From: Kiritimatiellia bacterium
GTDB taxonomy: Bacteria > Verrucomicrobiota > Kiritimatiellia > RFP12 > UBA1067
Reading direction: 5' to 3'
NCBI GenBank assembly: GCA_017544725.1
Contig: JAFYDR010000317.1
Span: 1-57,437, forward strand
DNA: 57,437 nucleotides
In this document: one piece after another, positions 19,701 to 26,571 of the stretch
How the letters are laid out: every line of letters begins with the position of its first letter
Numbering within the stretch: position 1 is the stretch's first letter
Notes under the pieces: model-generated
What the model saw: the letters and a program-made list of their open reading frames with translations, nothing else
Databases searched by the model: none
What the model was told of the DNA's origin: nothing
Program-made: the position numbers and the translations under genes

Positions 19701-20766
19701 CCGCCGGAAACTCGATCACGCCCTCGTAGTTTTCGTTGTTTCCTGAACCATCTCCCGTGCCAGGGCTATAAGTCAACAGCTGAGAAGAGTATGCAGATAC
19801 GATGGACGACTTGTAAAAAATTCGGACCGTGCGCATCTCGTGCGAGGAATAGAGCAACGCCGAGGATGAAGTATCAAAATCAGCATTCGAAACACGGCAA
19901 TTGACATTCGCCTGCGAAAGCAATCCCGGCACTTTGGAGATTTCGCCGCTCTGTACCCGCACACTATGTCGGGGATAAGAGACGCAGATGTTATCGACCG
20001 CAAGAAATGCGACATCCGTATAATTTTCTGTGACGCTCGTATCGACCGTCGTGCGAACAATCTTGAAGCAGACAGGCTGGAAAAGATCCAACGATTTCTG
20101 ATAACGATCCCATTCCGTCTGAGTCGCATCTAACGCACGGCTTAATGTCATCGTGTCAATCTCGAACCAATTGTAAGCCCATGTAGAGGACTCCTGCGCC
20201 AACAACGGTCCGTAGGTGTCGAGAATAGTCCTATGGACCATATTTGTGGCAATTTGAATCGAGAGTGTACCGGATGCCGTCGAATTGTTCACCGCATCAA
20301 AGTAAATCGTACCGATACCTTCAGCATAAACAGGTGATTCAATTCGTGCCCCCAGTGTATTGTGCAAACTCGCCTGCCAGTTTGTCGTCAATCCGATTGA
20401 AGCATTGTTGTACTCTTGTGGAGCAATATAATTTTTTGTTGATTGGCTCAAATAGGAGGACGATCCAACACTTCCTGAATACACTCGCCATCCGGAAGTG
20501 TGGAAATGGTTGGTTCCGGGTAAAAGCCAAGATCTCCGAAACGGTATCTGGAATACTGGGGCAGAACCACTATTATTCGGCGCACCGCCCTCATGCGTCC
20601 ATCCGCCGTAGTATTCACCGTAATCCTCGCCGTCTGTCCAACGGTTGAACAGCATCCGGCGTTCAACAGGAAGGGAAACGGTGGTATTATCATCATCTAT
20701 GTGTACCTGGGCGGATACAACACCCGCCAAGGCGATGAGGAGTAGGGAAAAACACTTTCTCTTCAT
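13723..20766 (-). CDS. Giant secreted multidomain protein (2347 residues), function unknown
   Basis: A signal peptide covers about residues 1-19 (MKRKCFSLLLIALAGVVSA). Two homologous modules follow, opening with LFNRWTDGEDYGEYYGGW at about residue 39 and LFNKWTDGTDYGDYFGG at about residue 425. Each contains NHFHxxGW and then ESPxYxxGIGTIYFDAVN, suggesting repeated beta-sandwich units. The middle has MAM- or CBM-like beta-rich stretches (SPALENGHGQLSFDYK, LLLNGVGEIRLEARKYN). Around residue 1850, VFVNEINSYENRNSYV...YVELAIPADMDLRNW resembles a lamin-tail (LTD) domain. It does not end with the hydrophobic-Arg tail of the four beta-strand-repeat proteins. AAAGGAG lies 6 bases before the ATG, and the gene starts 25 bases after a pseudopilin gene. 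That context hints at export or display linked to a type II or pilus-like system (inference). I recognise no catalytic motif. Confidence 0.85.
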   Translation of the reverse strand: MKRKCFSLLLIALAGVVSAQVHIDDDNTTVSLPVERRMLFNRWTDGEDYGEYYGGWTHEGGAPNNSGSAPVFQIPFRRSWLLPGTNHFHTSGWRVYSGSVGSSSYLSQSTKNYIAPQEYNNASIGLTTNWQASLHNTLGARIESPVYAEGIGTIYFDAVNNSTASGTLSIQIATNMVHRTILDTYGPLLAQESSTWAYNWFEIDTMTLSRALDATQTEWDRYQKSLDLFQPVCFKIVRTTVDTSVTENYTDVAFLAVDNICVSYPRHSVRVQSGEISKVPGLLSQANVNCRVSNADFDTSSSALLYSSHEMRTVRIFYKSSIVSAYSSQLLTYSPGTGDGSGNNENYEGVIEFPAETTAVDYYYECSVTGGRYFPTDYTQTGVTYWTDGGEPVITMQSVVSSKDVSKWSIPKSTSELDTNRLMLFNKWTDGTDYGDYFGGQWKHEGGAPSDVAPIASLPTFFRRFLLNGSNHFHNVGWQVIDAKTGSSAWMRNPNANYIGPQQYVPGLTNYQANLNNTLNARVESPCYSDGIGTIYFDAVNVLTQGGEIQLQIATNMFDWVTRNAYTNYISDLDELVVSNETGDIAHIFSNNWTTVCSTNLNMAQNSVHNSEGFVRFQHTLNYHEPIRFRICRSSVITSNDVASGFSAYPDAYFLAIDNIQVSSPPSDVKIEQEPLSFDPGYPTPGQRLTIRCRVSNVDTNVPTAWEDRNVQVVYRWRYLDQSIGAWTTSTMEYVPGAEGDDGAGNGELYTGAIPEQERVGDLEYYFVCNFDGFRFIPVDYTGLGHTYWPNSSEHSESLSPRLLRNTELGGEREFFVRLRRYASDIGDMQIGTTIQDEPFHMELIGDNVWRAYLPLRSLDDGTFECWMFTTNTYVAVTNADGFFDHQLDTTYRCWAELAQSTSVTAYAPTGGSCQETDHEHRMKFRVTGGAYAAVTLDLNLMEYKVCRAEYQNFNDWQSYTNFFATTYAQPDATAFKENFDSWNKSEDDLHNAYFKFPAVMPNTYRLEFETEDLIKAYNATYVSEIVRADEANNPYWTATTQSRDSFGNVALRLIGGDMLTSSMNTNGITSFGYLTTAKDSLMDGLKSISFKARVNTPLTPEQMVQYIGSSMPTTGGTIPKNYSFSSKATITGESEEEFSVSLLGYITSDNSFYEFRVTQTRPVSATAALTTKQCRIALYRWNNGTPTILTQSSGVLSGTLKSLASSRTLVLSLFTAGESVYIRGGFGTDALYFTDSTSQKLTNGNVGVLIANCEGNFGQLDIGLIRSWDDPKTSPAVENTRRLIADSASANYNWRWPSSRYNIANQTITSLTPSQRLYLYVQPVNNYEYRTDPTDHGWELAQTFTVGSYSYKDFSYSPQTATSYHVKLQNGGSADIAIDAIVSRSWHGKTQTGGNDEWSMYEGWVTNDTVTARGRVVELDTSRSKSSSEQYIQSPALENGHGQLSFDYKIVSGSSHLTVQEKSLYGSTWHDVSTWTETSATGWKHITAYLGNTNGGYFRVLNERVGNTEGIVRFDNMTAWDYPQPSNTSWKTYNGLATDTDRDRIALDESKMLFLNNSTTRDVNADISPMDVFDPYLKTPLLLNGVGEIRLEARKYNATDADTSIDVWGMTDEDWNTDTTNWVYLESLTITNVNSQYYTVYSKTSSELEDFDGEKYKAIRFQMSKDGDKPRVCLENVAVCEPIYPGFDINDVKLLRHNNRGEYEVCEQPLVSDLIGIEARLTNLRMSPSNINVFVSYHVGTNTWGIANLWGEPNRSNWRSLQPTTLRMYPDPDDPQLFRTSIENDIPFQEENAIVQFCVWALYSDAQNVNSYFQVQKKDSFTNPSWYYPIDLNERYEGWSPYFIVYRIPLGTVFVNEINSYENRNSYVNAQANMNPYVELAIPADMDLRNWTINIESERSVTKALDITMEGKEEVTNGYAFFLIASRGREYSPALTNVDMYITDFLNYLNGDYGGVRVKRPLGMYEDTVAYAYEDLDGVDFAALDPEGKLVYVGADIPNASLSVTNCVDSTTRDWCTLVLEGDESDYIEKKRAFPVGTQVWTPGAPNLMQILPQVPEIYAGLSNVVVTAVISPSDYGLQNGTTRKLSFKLPKGTGATNIVYDTRNWYRITSLTAAHPDSQTSESLLNSAYFTQNSTTNFTLVITNVQEATDITARISRDPTLNSYGLPPTALNWLMSFPDNQIRYDSWCVPENRTLSFMELYWLNCDPTNRYVFDGGFTGKVERAMGGTNIFLTAWMSLACNDGEPKNVTALRGNIDLDRPTFKIKGKHKLTDPEWITARQYTFDENSWDSNHACRILIDNYPFADGIPHLREWKDSAFFKWQLEYDEQRAMSIRLLTNCPAPAVW

Positions 20767-20791
20767 GGTTCACTCCTTTCCATCAACATTA

Positions 20792-21724
20792 TCACCGCAT
20801 CCGCTTCTGGAGCCGTTGCTCAATCTCCAATCCGTTACAGAAAGCCCGCGTGATATCCTGCAAATCCTTTTCGGTCGCAGTTGTCGGTTCGACAACCGCA
20901 TCCACATGACCATCCGCGAACGCGACATGACCCGAATTCCGTCGTCCGGAAGTGTGGTTAAATCCGATGTACTCTTCCGAACCGCTGGATGTCGAATACA
21001 GACTATCGACAATCTTCGTCTGCAACACGCCGTCTGACGCACTCTCGGATGTCTTGACATCGGTTTCACGACTGCCTGGCTTGTAGCAAGGCATCTCCGC
21101 GAAAAGCAACAACTTACTGGCGTCACCATGCCGGGACAAGGCAGTAAGAGAGACTCGCCTCTCCGAATTGGGCTTATTGTTTCCAGACCTTGCCCAGCCG
21201 AAATAGGGATTCATCACGTACGACCGCAGTGCTGTTTTTCCAAATTCCTTGCAAACCTTTTTGTGCGCATCGCATCCGTACACCTTGATGTCGCCACCTA
21301 CCAGACTGTACAACACACCATTGGAGATCGACTGGAACGCCGGATCGTGCACGGACATTTTCTGACTCTCCGCAAAACAATTCGCGGTCTTGGCACCAGA
21401 TCCAGGAGAGATTTGATCGCCTTTCGGACGTCCCGTCCAACCGACCCACGCCCCCTGTTCCCGATACATCACCTTACGCTTGAGGTCTGGCACTGCATAG
21501 TCGTAAGACCCTGCGCAAGGCAAATGATGGTACTTCCCAGCGCTCGCGTAGTTCAACGCCGCCTGAGCGAGATTGCGCAGATTGTTCTTACAACGTGCGC
21601 CACGCGCAGCCTCCGCCGCATTGCTAATCGGCGTAATCAAGGCAACCATCAGGCCACCGATAATCGCGATGACGATCATCAACTCAACCAACGTAAAAGC
21701 TCGATTGTTCAAAATCCGGTTCAT
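20792..21724 (-). CDS. Type II secretion-type pseudopilin with H-x-DG C-terminal domain
   Basis: A 310-residue protein. The N-terminus NNRAFTLVELMIVIAIIGGL is a class III prepilin signal: cleavage is expected before Phe and Glu5 of the mature chain is present. The rest is the large globular type common in Planctomycetes, Verrucomicrobia and Lentisphaerae, ending SGHVAFADGHVDAVV (the H-x-DG motif). It would be processed by a prepilin peptidase and inserted in the inner membrane or a pseudopilus. It is the first gene of an operon with the giant secreted protein and yggS. GGAG lies about 6 bases before the ATG. Many such proteins occur per genome and individual roles are unknown. Confidence 0.92.
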   Translation of the reverse strand: MNRILNNRAFTLVELMIVIAIIGGLMVALITPISNAAEAARGARCKNNLRNLAQAALNYASAGKYHHLPCAGSYDYAVPDLKRKVMYREQGAWVGWTGRPKGDQISPGSGAKTANCFAESQKMSVHDPAFQSISNGVLYSLVGGDIKVYGCDAHKKVCKEFGKTALRSYVMNPYFGWARSGNNKPNSERRVSLTALSRHGDASKLLLFAEMPCYKPGSRETDVKTSESASDGVLQTKIVDSLYSTSSGSEEYIGFNHTSGRRNSGHVAFADGHVDAVVEPTTATEKDLQDITRAFCNGLEIEQRLQKRMR

Positions 21725-21754
21725 GGCACTCCTAATCCAGCGTTCTTTTTCCCT

Positions 21755-21783
21755 ATTTTCCGCTTTTCTCGGTCACTTGGCAA
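21755..21783 (-). promoter_or_regulatory. Possible promoter of the pseudopilin operon
   Basis: On the minus strand TTGCCA (21783-21778), a 17-base spacer and GAAAAT (21760-21755) lie about 30 bases before the pseudopilin ATG at 21724. Confidence 0.4.
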
Positions 21784-21810
21784 GCCGAAAGTTAGGATTA
21801 TTTGTAATCT

Positions 21811-22081
21811 GGGCGCATCTGCATATTTCACCGTCGTCTTTTGAAAATGAAAACAACGGAAACAACTTAAAAAACAACTTGTCTTTAGAGCGCGGGCTAA
21901 CTCGCCCGCGTAGCACACGGCGACTCTTCATAGCGGCAAGTTACAGGCAAAGGAGAGACGATGCACGGACCGGTTGGTCCGTGCACCTCTTTCAAATGTT
22001 GTCTTCAAGTTGTTCTGGTTGTTTCTAAAATCCTCTCGTGCGCATGAGATGGGTGAATTACACCGCGTGTGCGAATTTCCC
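21811..22081. mobile_element. MITE-like element with perfect 9-bp target-site duplication (copy 2, 271 bp)
   Basis: The element begins GGGCGCATCTGCATATT and is flanked on both sides by TTGTAATCT (21802-21810 and 22082-22090), a perfect 9-bp direct repeat. The right end is diverged but keeps GGGTGAATTAC about 20 bases in and ends CCC. Inside are the hairpin GCGGGCTAACTCGCCCGC (about 21900) and the 10-bp stem GCACGGACC/GGTCCGTGC (about 21963-21984), plus AACAACTTG/CAAGTTGTT segments. No open reading frame of its own is supported, so it would need a transposase supplied elsewhere. Confidence 0.75.
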
Positions 22082-22369
22082 TTGTAATCTTCTGATTCTG
22101 AATTCTGAACAAGAAGGGTAAGTTCGACCGCTACCTATTCGTGTCCCTATTCACAGCTTGTGGGTGTCAAAAACAACCTGCCCGCGCCCTCTTTACGGGG
22201 GCGCGGGCATAAACGACGACGCAAATACCTGCGCCACTTAAAAACTAAAGCAATTTCAAAACCTTTCACCCATCCCGTTCTTCAACCACGGAATGCAAGG
22301 AAAATTATGAGTTCTCCGAGAAACCATTCCGTAAGTTCCGTACATTCCGTGGCTTACCTCAACTGACAG
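22082..22369. repeat. Intergenic stretch after cysK with a class iii palindrome (22246-22350)
   Basis: Bases 22180-22212 hold the GC-rich inverted pair CCCGCGCCC/GGGCGCGGGC, a plausible stem. Bases 22246-22350 run from GCAATTTCAAAACC to CCGTGGCTTACC and contain ACCACGGAATGCA facing ACCATTCCGTAAGTTCCGT. The same words form the palindrome at 53263-53391. It directly follows the cysK stop on the minus strand and may act as a transcription end. Confidence 0.5.
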
Positions 22370-23296
22370 CTATTCAAAGAGCCAAGTAGAGAGGTAACGT
22401 TCGCCGGTATCGGGAAGAAGGGCAACGACGGTCTTACCCGCAAACTCTTCGCGCTTGGAAAGTTCCAGTGCCGCCCAGAGTGCCGCCCCGGACGAGATGC
22501 CGATCAACAGTCCTTCTTGTGCTGCCGCCGCACGGGCGGTTGCCCCCGCGTTCTCTGCGGATACCTTAACCACCTCGCTCAGGAGCGTCGTGTCGAGCAC
22601 TTTCGGGACGAAGCCCGCACCGATTCCCTGTATCTTGTGCGGACCGGGCTGACCGCCGGAGAGCACGGGCGACGTATCGGGTTCAACTGCGAAGAGCTTG
22701 ACATCCGGATTCTGTTCCTTGAGATACTTACCCGTTCCCGTAATCGTTCCGCCTGTACCGACTCCCGCAACGAACGCCGCGACTTCCCCGTCCGTATCCT
22801 TCCAAACCTCCGGTCCAGTCGTGCGGTAGTGGAAATCGGGATTGGCGGGATTCTCGAACTGCTGCAGAATGACCGCGCCGGGTGTCGCGTCGCGAAGTTC
22901 GTTCGCCTTTGCGATCGCTCCCTTCATGCCCGCCGCTCCAGGCGTCAGTACAATCTCTGCCCCGTATGCCGCCGCAAGCTTGCGGCGTTCGATACTCATC
23001 GTTTCGGGCATGGTGAGGATCAAATGGTACCCCTTCACCGCTGAGACAAGCGCGAGTCCGACACCCGTGTTGCCGCTCGTCGGCTCGATGATGGTCGCAC
23101 CGGGTTGGAGAATGCCGTCTTTTTCAGCGGCCTCGACCATCGCGAGCGCAATCCTGTCCTTCACGCTACCGCCCGGATTGAAAAACTCGACCTTGACGAG
23201 TACCCGGGCCGTACCCTGATTGAGTTTCCGACTGATTTCCACAAGCGGCGTTCCGCCGACTTTGCTGAGGATGTTCGTGTTGATGTTGCTGCTCAT
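22370..23296 (-). CDS. cysK: Cysteine synthase (O-acetylserine sulfhydrylase)
   Basis: A 308-residue fold-II PLP enzyme making L-cysteine from O-acetylserine and sulfide. PLP Lys46 lies in FFNPGGSVKDRIAL; EPTSGNTGVGLA is the substrate loop, GVGTGGTITGTGKYL the phosphate-binding loop and GISSGAALW the C-terminal motif. Length is normal. It is the last gene of the minus-strand group metY - small peptide - DUF3034 protein - cysK, starting 27 bases after the DUF3034 stop with AAAGGAA upstream. The neighbourhood supports a sulfide-assimilation role. The assignment is firm. Confidence 0.97.
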   Translation of the reverse strand: MSSNINTNILSKVGGTPLVEISRKLNQGTARVLVKVEFFNPGGSVKDRIALAMVEAAEKDGILQPGATIIEPTSGNTGVGLALVSAVKGYHLILTMPETMSIERRKLAAAYGAEIVLTPGAAGMKGAIAKANELRDATPGAVILQQFENPANPDFHYRTTGPEVWKDTDGEVAAFVAGVGTGGTITGTGKYLKEQNPDVKLFAVEPDTSPVLSGGQPGPHKIQGIGAGFVPKVLDTTLLSEVVKVSAENAGATARAAAAQEGLLIGISSGAALWAALELSKREEFAGKTVVALLPDTGERYLSTWLFE

Positions 23297-23323
23297 TGCT
23301 TGATTCCTTTCTCTCTTGAATTC

Positions 23324-24199
23324 CTAGAACTGGTACTGGATCGAGAAGACGGCTCCCGAGCCGACTCCGAGATTCTTGGCTGAACCGCGCCGATAGAACT
23401 TGTCTTTATCGCCCGTCTCGGCGAAAGCCGCCACGAGCGAAAGCCGCTCCGTCACGAACCAAGCTACGTGTCCATCGTAGTAGTCGTGGTTACGAATGCC
23501 GTCACCCGCATCCACGCCCTGCTTGTATTCCAGACCGATGGCGACATTCTTCGCCGGCAACACATCAATGTTACCGAACGCGACTGCATCGTACTCGTTG
23601 TGTCCGACAACGCCGTTCACCACCTCGTCGGAAAGCAGGACGCCGGCAGAGAGCAGGACTGGTACCGGTAACTGCGTGATCAACTTCGTCGCCACCAGAT
23701 AGGCATCGAATCCGTCATCATCGAGTCCGAGCGCGTCAACCGTCTCCGAATCTGTGTACTTGTACACGCCGCCGACCGCGAACGCAGGCAACCACGCAGT
23801 GTCGAACGCGTTCTCGTCCAGGAACCGCAGTTTCGCACCGAGGTTGTAGGTGTTGATGTTCTTGTCGCCGTACTTGTGCGCGTTCACGAACCCGTACCCG
23901 GCGGAGACCTCCAGCCGATCGGCGAAGGTCAGCGCGGCGGAGGCCGCCCACCAGTTGATTCCCGCGTCGTTCAGATTGACGTACCAAAGACCCGCCTGCG
24001 GCTTCGAGACGACTTTGTTCACGTCGTTCGACTCGCCGCCTTCCCACGGCAGACCAGCCGTGTATGCGAGTGGGTTGAAGGCGATACCGCCCGTACCCTG
24101 CAGGTTGTTCAGCGGGACACCCGCCCAAGCGGTTCCCAACACGATTCCGAATGCCGCGACAGTAAGCACGGCGTGGATGTGACTGTTGTTGTTCTTCAT
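23324..24199 (-). CDS. DUF3034-family outer-membrane beta-barrel protein
   Basis: A 291-residue protein with a signal peptide (about residues 1-26, ending GTAWAGV). It continues NNLQGTGGIAFNPLAY and WYVNLNDAGINWWAA, which I associate with DUF3034, then alternating beta strands and a C-terminal FSIQYQF. Ending in aromatic Phe is the usual barrel-assembly signal. It is likely an outer-membrane channel. Its position between a 49-aa Cys peptide and cysK, with metY upstream, suggests a role in uptake or release of sulfur compounds (inference). AAAGGAG lies 8 bases before the ATG, and a stem GGGACG/CGTCCC lies just before that site. Confidence 0.82.
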   Translation of the reverse strand: MKNNNSHIHAVLTVAAFGIVLGTAWAGVPLNNLQGTGGIAFNPLAYTAGLPWEGGESNDVNKVVSKPQAGLWYVNLNDAGINWWAASAALTFADRLEVSAGYGFVNAHKYGDKNINTYNLGAKLRFLDENAFDTAWLPAFAVGGVYKYTDSETVDALGLDDDGFDAYLVATKLITQLPVPVLLSAGVLLSDEVVNGVVGHNEYDAVAFGNIDVLPAKNVAIGLEYKQGVDAGDGIRNHDYYDGHVAWFVTERLSLVAAFAETGDKDKFYRRGSAKNLGVGSGAVFSIQYQF

Positions 24200-24404
24200 G
24201 GATCAAACTCCTTTTGTGGTTGGGACGACTCACTCCGAGGCGTCCCGGTGTTGCGTTTCTGTGGTTTGGCTGAGAATTGTGAATCGTTCGTAAAAACGGA
24301 CTCCACCGATTTGGGGTGTGAGCCGGAAGTCATCCGGCCTTGATCAGGGATCCGTTTGGGACACGGTCGCTTCCGGTATTGCGACCGATGCCACTGTCTT
24401 GACA
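24200..24404 (-). other. Structured spacer between the Cys peptide and the DUF3034 gene
   Basis: On the minus strand this 205-base spacer has three hairpins: CGGTCGC/GCGACCG (around 24365-24388), GCCGGA/TCCGGC (24328-24344) and GGGACG/CGTCCC (24226-24250). The last one is just before the DUF3034 ribosome site. There is no clear T-run and no riboswitch consensus that I recognise. It may set relative expression of the flanking genes, for example through RNA processing or attenuation. Confidence 0.4.
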
Positions 24405-24554
24405 TCAGAGATGCGCCCGTACATCAAGACTTGTACGCATACAGGTTACATTCATACGACAACACCAGAACGGCATCGCCTGCTTGCCTTTCTCGCTAAA
24501 ATCTTTTCGACTGGCGGTGTTCACCGCCCAAACCTCGTCTGATACTTGACTCAT
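24405..24554 (-). CDS. Small 49-residue Cys-containing peptide in the sulfur operon, unknown function
   Basis: Reading from ATG at 24554 gives MSQVSDEVWAVNTASRKDFS, then a segment with the core MPFWCCRMNVTCMRTSLDV, and TGA at 24405-24407. AAAGGAG lies 6 bases before the ATG, as strong as the ribosome sites of its neighbours. It sits 77 bases after metY and 205 bases before the DUF3034 gene on the same strand. The three cysteines (CC-x5-C) and the Met-rich core in a cysteine/methionine operon suggest a redox or metal-binding peptide, or a sensor peptide whose translation depends on charged Cys or Met tRNA. I do not recognise its family. No membrane segment is seen. Confidence 0.7.
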   Translation of the reverse strand: MSQVSDEVWAVNTASRKDFSEKGKQAMPFWCCRMNVTCMRTSLDVRAHL

Positions 24555-24631
24555 GTTTTTCTCCTTTCTTCGTTTTGCCTTTGCTTGATAACCGTTCGTT
24601 TGTACCCACCTGCGGTTTCGCCGCCTCTCCG

Positions 24632-25927
24632 CTAGATCGCGTTGAGCGCGTCTTCCAACGCACCGATGATATCATCGATGTGTTCCAGCCCAATCGAGAG
24701 GCGAATCAGTTCCGGCGCGATGCCGCCCTTCGCCAAATCCTCCTCCGACAACTGTGAATGCGTAGTCGAGGCGGGATGAATGATCAAGCTTTTCGCATCG
24801 CCTACGTTCGCAAGAATCGAGAAGATCTCCCCGTTTGCCGCATCCGCCAACTTTCTCGCCTGTTCCGCCCCGCCCTTGACACCGAACACGACCACACCAC
24901 CTGCCCCGTTCGGCAGGTACTTCGCTGCCAGCTCTGGATAGGTGAGTGAGGGGTATTTCACCCAAGCTACCTTCGGATGCTTCTGCAACCACTGTGCGAC
25001 AGCCAGCGCATTCTCGCTATGCCTTGCGATACGAAGCGGAAGCGATTCTACGCCCTGCAGGAAGATCCACGCCGCGTCCGGTGCCAGCATCGGTCCCTGG
25101 TTACGGATACCGACCGTCAGAAGACGAATCGAGAACGCGATCGGCTTCAGCGGTTCCGGTAAATCGTGCGCGAAACGTAACCCGTGATACCCGGCGTCCG
25201 GCTCGTTGTAGAGCGCAAACTTGGGATCCGTCCAGTCGAAACGTCCCGCATCGACCACCACGCCTCCAATGCCTGCACCATGCCCACCGATCCACTTCGA
25301 GAGCGAGTGGATCACCAGATCGGCACCGTGGTCGATCGCCCGGAGAAGTGGAGGCGGCGTGAACGTCGCATCGACCACCAGCGGCAGATGATACTTCTTC
25401 GCGATGGCTGCGTATCCCTCGATGTCCGCGATGTCGAGCGCGGGATTGCCAACCGCCTCGATGAACAACAGGCGTGTCTTCTCGTTGATTGCCGCCTCAA
25501 CCGCCGCAAAGTCATTCACAGGCGTGAAGTTCACGTGGATTCCCGCATTCGGAAGAATCGCGTCAAACTGCGAGAAGGTACCTCCGTAGAGGTTGCTCGC
25601 CGCCACAATCTCATCCCCCGCACGAGCAATGTTGGTGATGGAAAAGAAGATCGCCGCCGTCCCGGAGGAAAGAGTCTGTGCCGCCGCGCCACCCTCCAGT
25701 GCTGCAATCCGTTTCGCCAGCACATCGTTCGTCGGGTTCATCAGGCGTGCGTAGATATTGCCCAGCTCACGCAGACCGAACAGATCGGCACCATGCTGGG
25801 AGTTGCGGAAATTGTATGCCGTGGTACGATAGACCGGCACGGCCCGTGCGGATGTTGCGGGATCTCCGTGCGGATCCTGTCCAGCGTGAATCGCCAATGT
25901 CTCAATGTGGTATTTCTTCTCGCTCAT
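24632..25927 (-). CDS. metY: O-acetylhomoserine sulfhydrylase (homocysteine synthase)
   Basis: A 431-residue Cys/Met-metabolism PLP enzyme making homocysteine from O-acetylhomoserine and sulfide. The N-terminal ETLAIHAGQDPH and PVYRTTAYNF, YARLMNPTNDVLAKRIAALEGG, LSSGTAAI, and PLP-Lys211 in IHSLSKWIGGHG all fit MetY rather than MetB/MetC. Length (about 430) also fits MetY. AAGGAG lies upstream of the ATG. It appears to lead the sulfur operon; an extended -10 box and a palindrome lie upstream (25963-26029). The assignment is firm. Confidence 0.95.
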   Translation of the reverse strand: MSEKKYHIETLAIHAGQDPHGDPATSARAVPVYRTTAYNFRNSQHGADLFGLRELGNIYARLMNPTNDVLAKRIAALEGGAAAQTLSSGTAAIFFSITNIARAGDEIVAASNLYGGTFSQFDAILPNAGIHVNFTPVNDFAAVEAAINEKTRLLFIEAVGNPALDIADIEGYAAIAKKYHLPLVVDATFTPPPLLRAIDHGADLVIHSLSKWIGGHGAGIGGVVVDAGRFDWTDPKFALYNEPDAGYHGLRFAHDLPEPLKPIAFSIRLLTVGIRNQGPMLAPDAAWIFLQGVESLPLRIARHSENALAVAQWLQKHPKVAWVKYPSLTYPELAAKYLPNGAGGVVVFGVKGGAEQARKLADAANGEIFSILANVGDAKSLIIHPASTTHSQLSEEDLAKGGIAPELIRLSIGLEHIDDIIGALEDALNAI

Positions 25928-25962
25928 GTCAGTTTCTCCTTCCTTGCGTTTGAACGAGACTT

Positions 25963-26029
25963 ATCATAGCACTTTCCCACATTATCGCATAATTGGAAAT
26001 AATTACTATTCTCAATAGGAAATTCCTAT
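25963..26029 (-). promoter_or_regulatory. Promoter region of metY with a 15-bp palindromic operator candidate
   Basis: On the minus strand TGCTATGAT (25971-25963) is an extended -10 box about 36 bases before the metY ATG. Upstream, ATAGGAAATTCCTAT at 26015-26029 is a perfect palindrome around one central base, about 70 bases from the expected start site, and it abuts TTGAGA (26015-26010). The palindrome is a candidate site for a sulfur-responsive regulator. No regulator gene is nearby. Confidence 0.45.
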
Positions 26030-26571
26030 GGATAACTTTTGGTTGTTAGCCCGTCACCCACGATTGCGCGAGGACTTTCCATGAGGATACTTTCGACAGC
26101 TACTGATGACACGCGACAAACGACACGCGACGTTCCGCGTTGGGACTGGCGGGACTAGCAGGACGGGCGAGACTGGCGGCTAAACACCTGTCCCCATCGT
26201 CCACGTTTCCCCTCTCAACCAACTGGCGGCTTTGCCTCTCTACTCGTCACTCGTCATTCGTCACTGGCGCGAAGCGCCTCGCGTCCCTGCTTCTCAGCTG
26301 GCGCGAAGCGCCCGCCTCCCCTACTGCCTACTCTCTATTGCCTACTGCCTTCTTCTCATTCTTCAGAGCCAGTTGCAAAACCCCCGCATATTTCTCACGC
26401 CAAGTTCACGAAGTTCGCGAAGTTTCGCTTTTCGAGTTACTTTACTTAGCGTACTTTGCGTGAGACAAACAAGTAGGTTTTGCAATTACCTCTTCATTCT
26501 TATTTCTTCATTCTTCATTGCCGCCTTCGGCGGCTCGCTTCTCAGCTGGCTGCGTTAGCCGTCTGCCACTG
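26030..26571. repeat. Intergenic repeat mosaic with a class iii palindrome (26375-26493)
   Basis: Bases 26103-26130 repeat the GACACGCGACAAACGACAC word of 4337-4363. Bases 26241-26268 are heptamers TACTCGT, CACTCGT, CATTCGT. Bases 26266-26310 hold GGCGCGAAGCGCC-type mini-palindromes. Bases 26326-26352 are TGCCTAC/TGCCTTC heptamers. Bases 26375-26493 run from GTTGCAAAACC to GGTTTTGCAATTACC, with CTCACGCCAAGT facing ACTTTGCGTGAG, a long imperfect hairpin. No gene is supported. Confidence 0.6.

Noticed and set aside
24200-24404. SAM-type riboswitch in the spacer of the metY-cysK operon
   Set aside because: Hairpins and a GGATGACTTCC segment are present, but the conserved SAM-I core (ATGAANCC...GGCAACC) and the other SAM classes I know do not match, and the position is inside the operon rather than upstream of metY.
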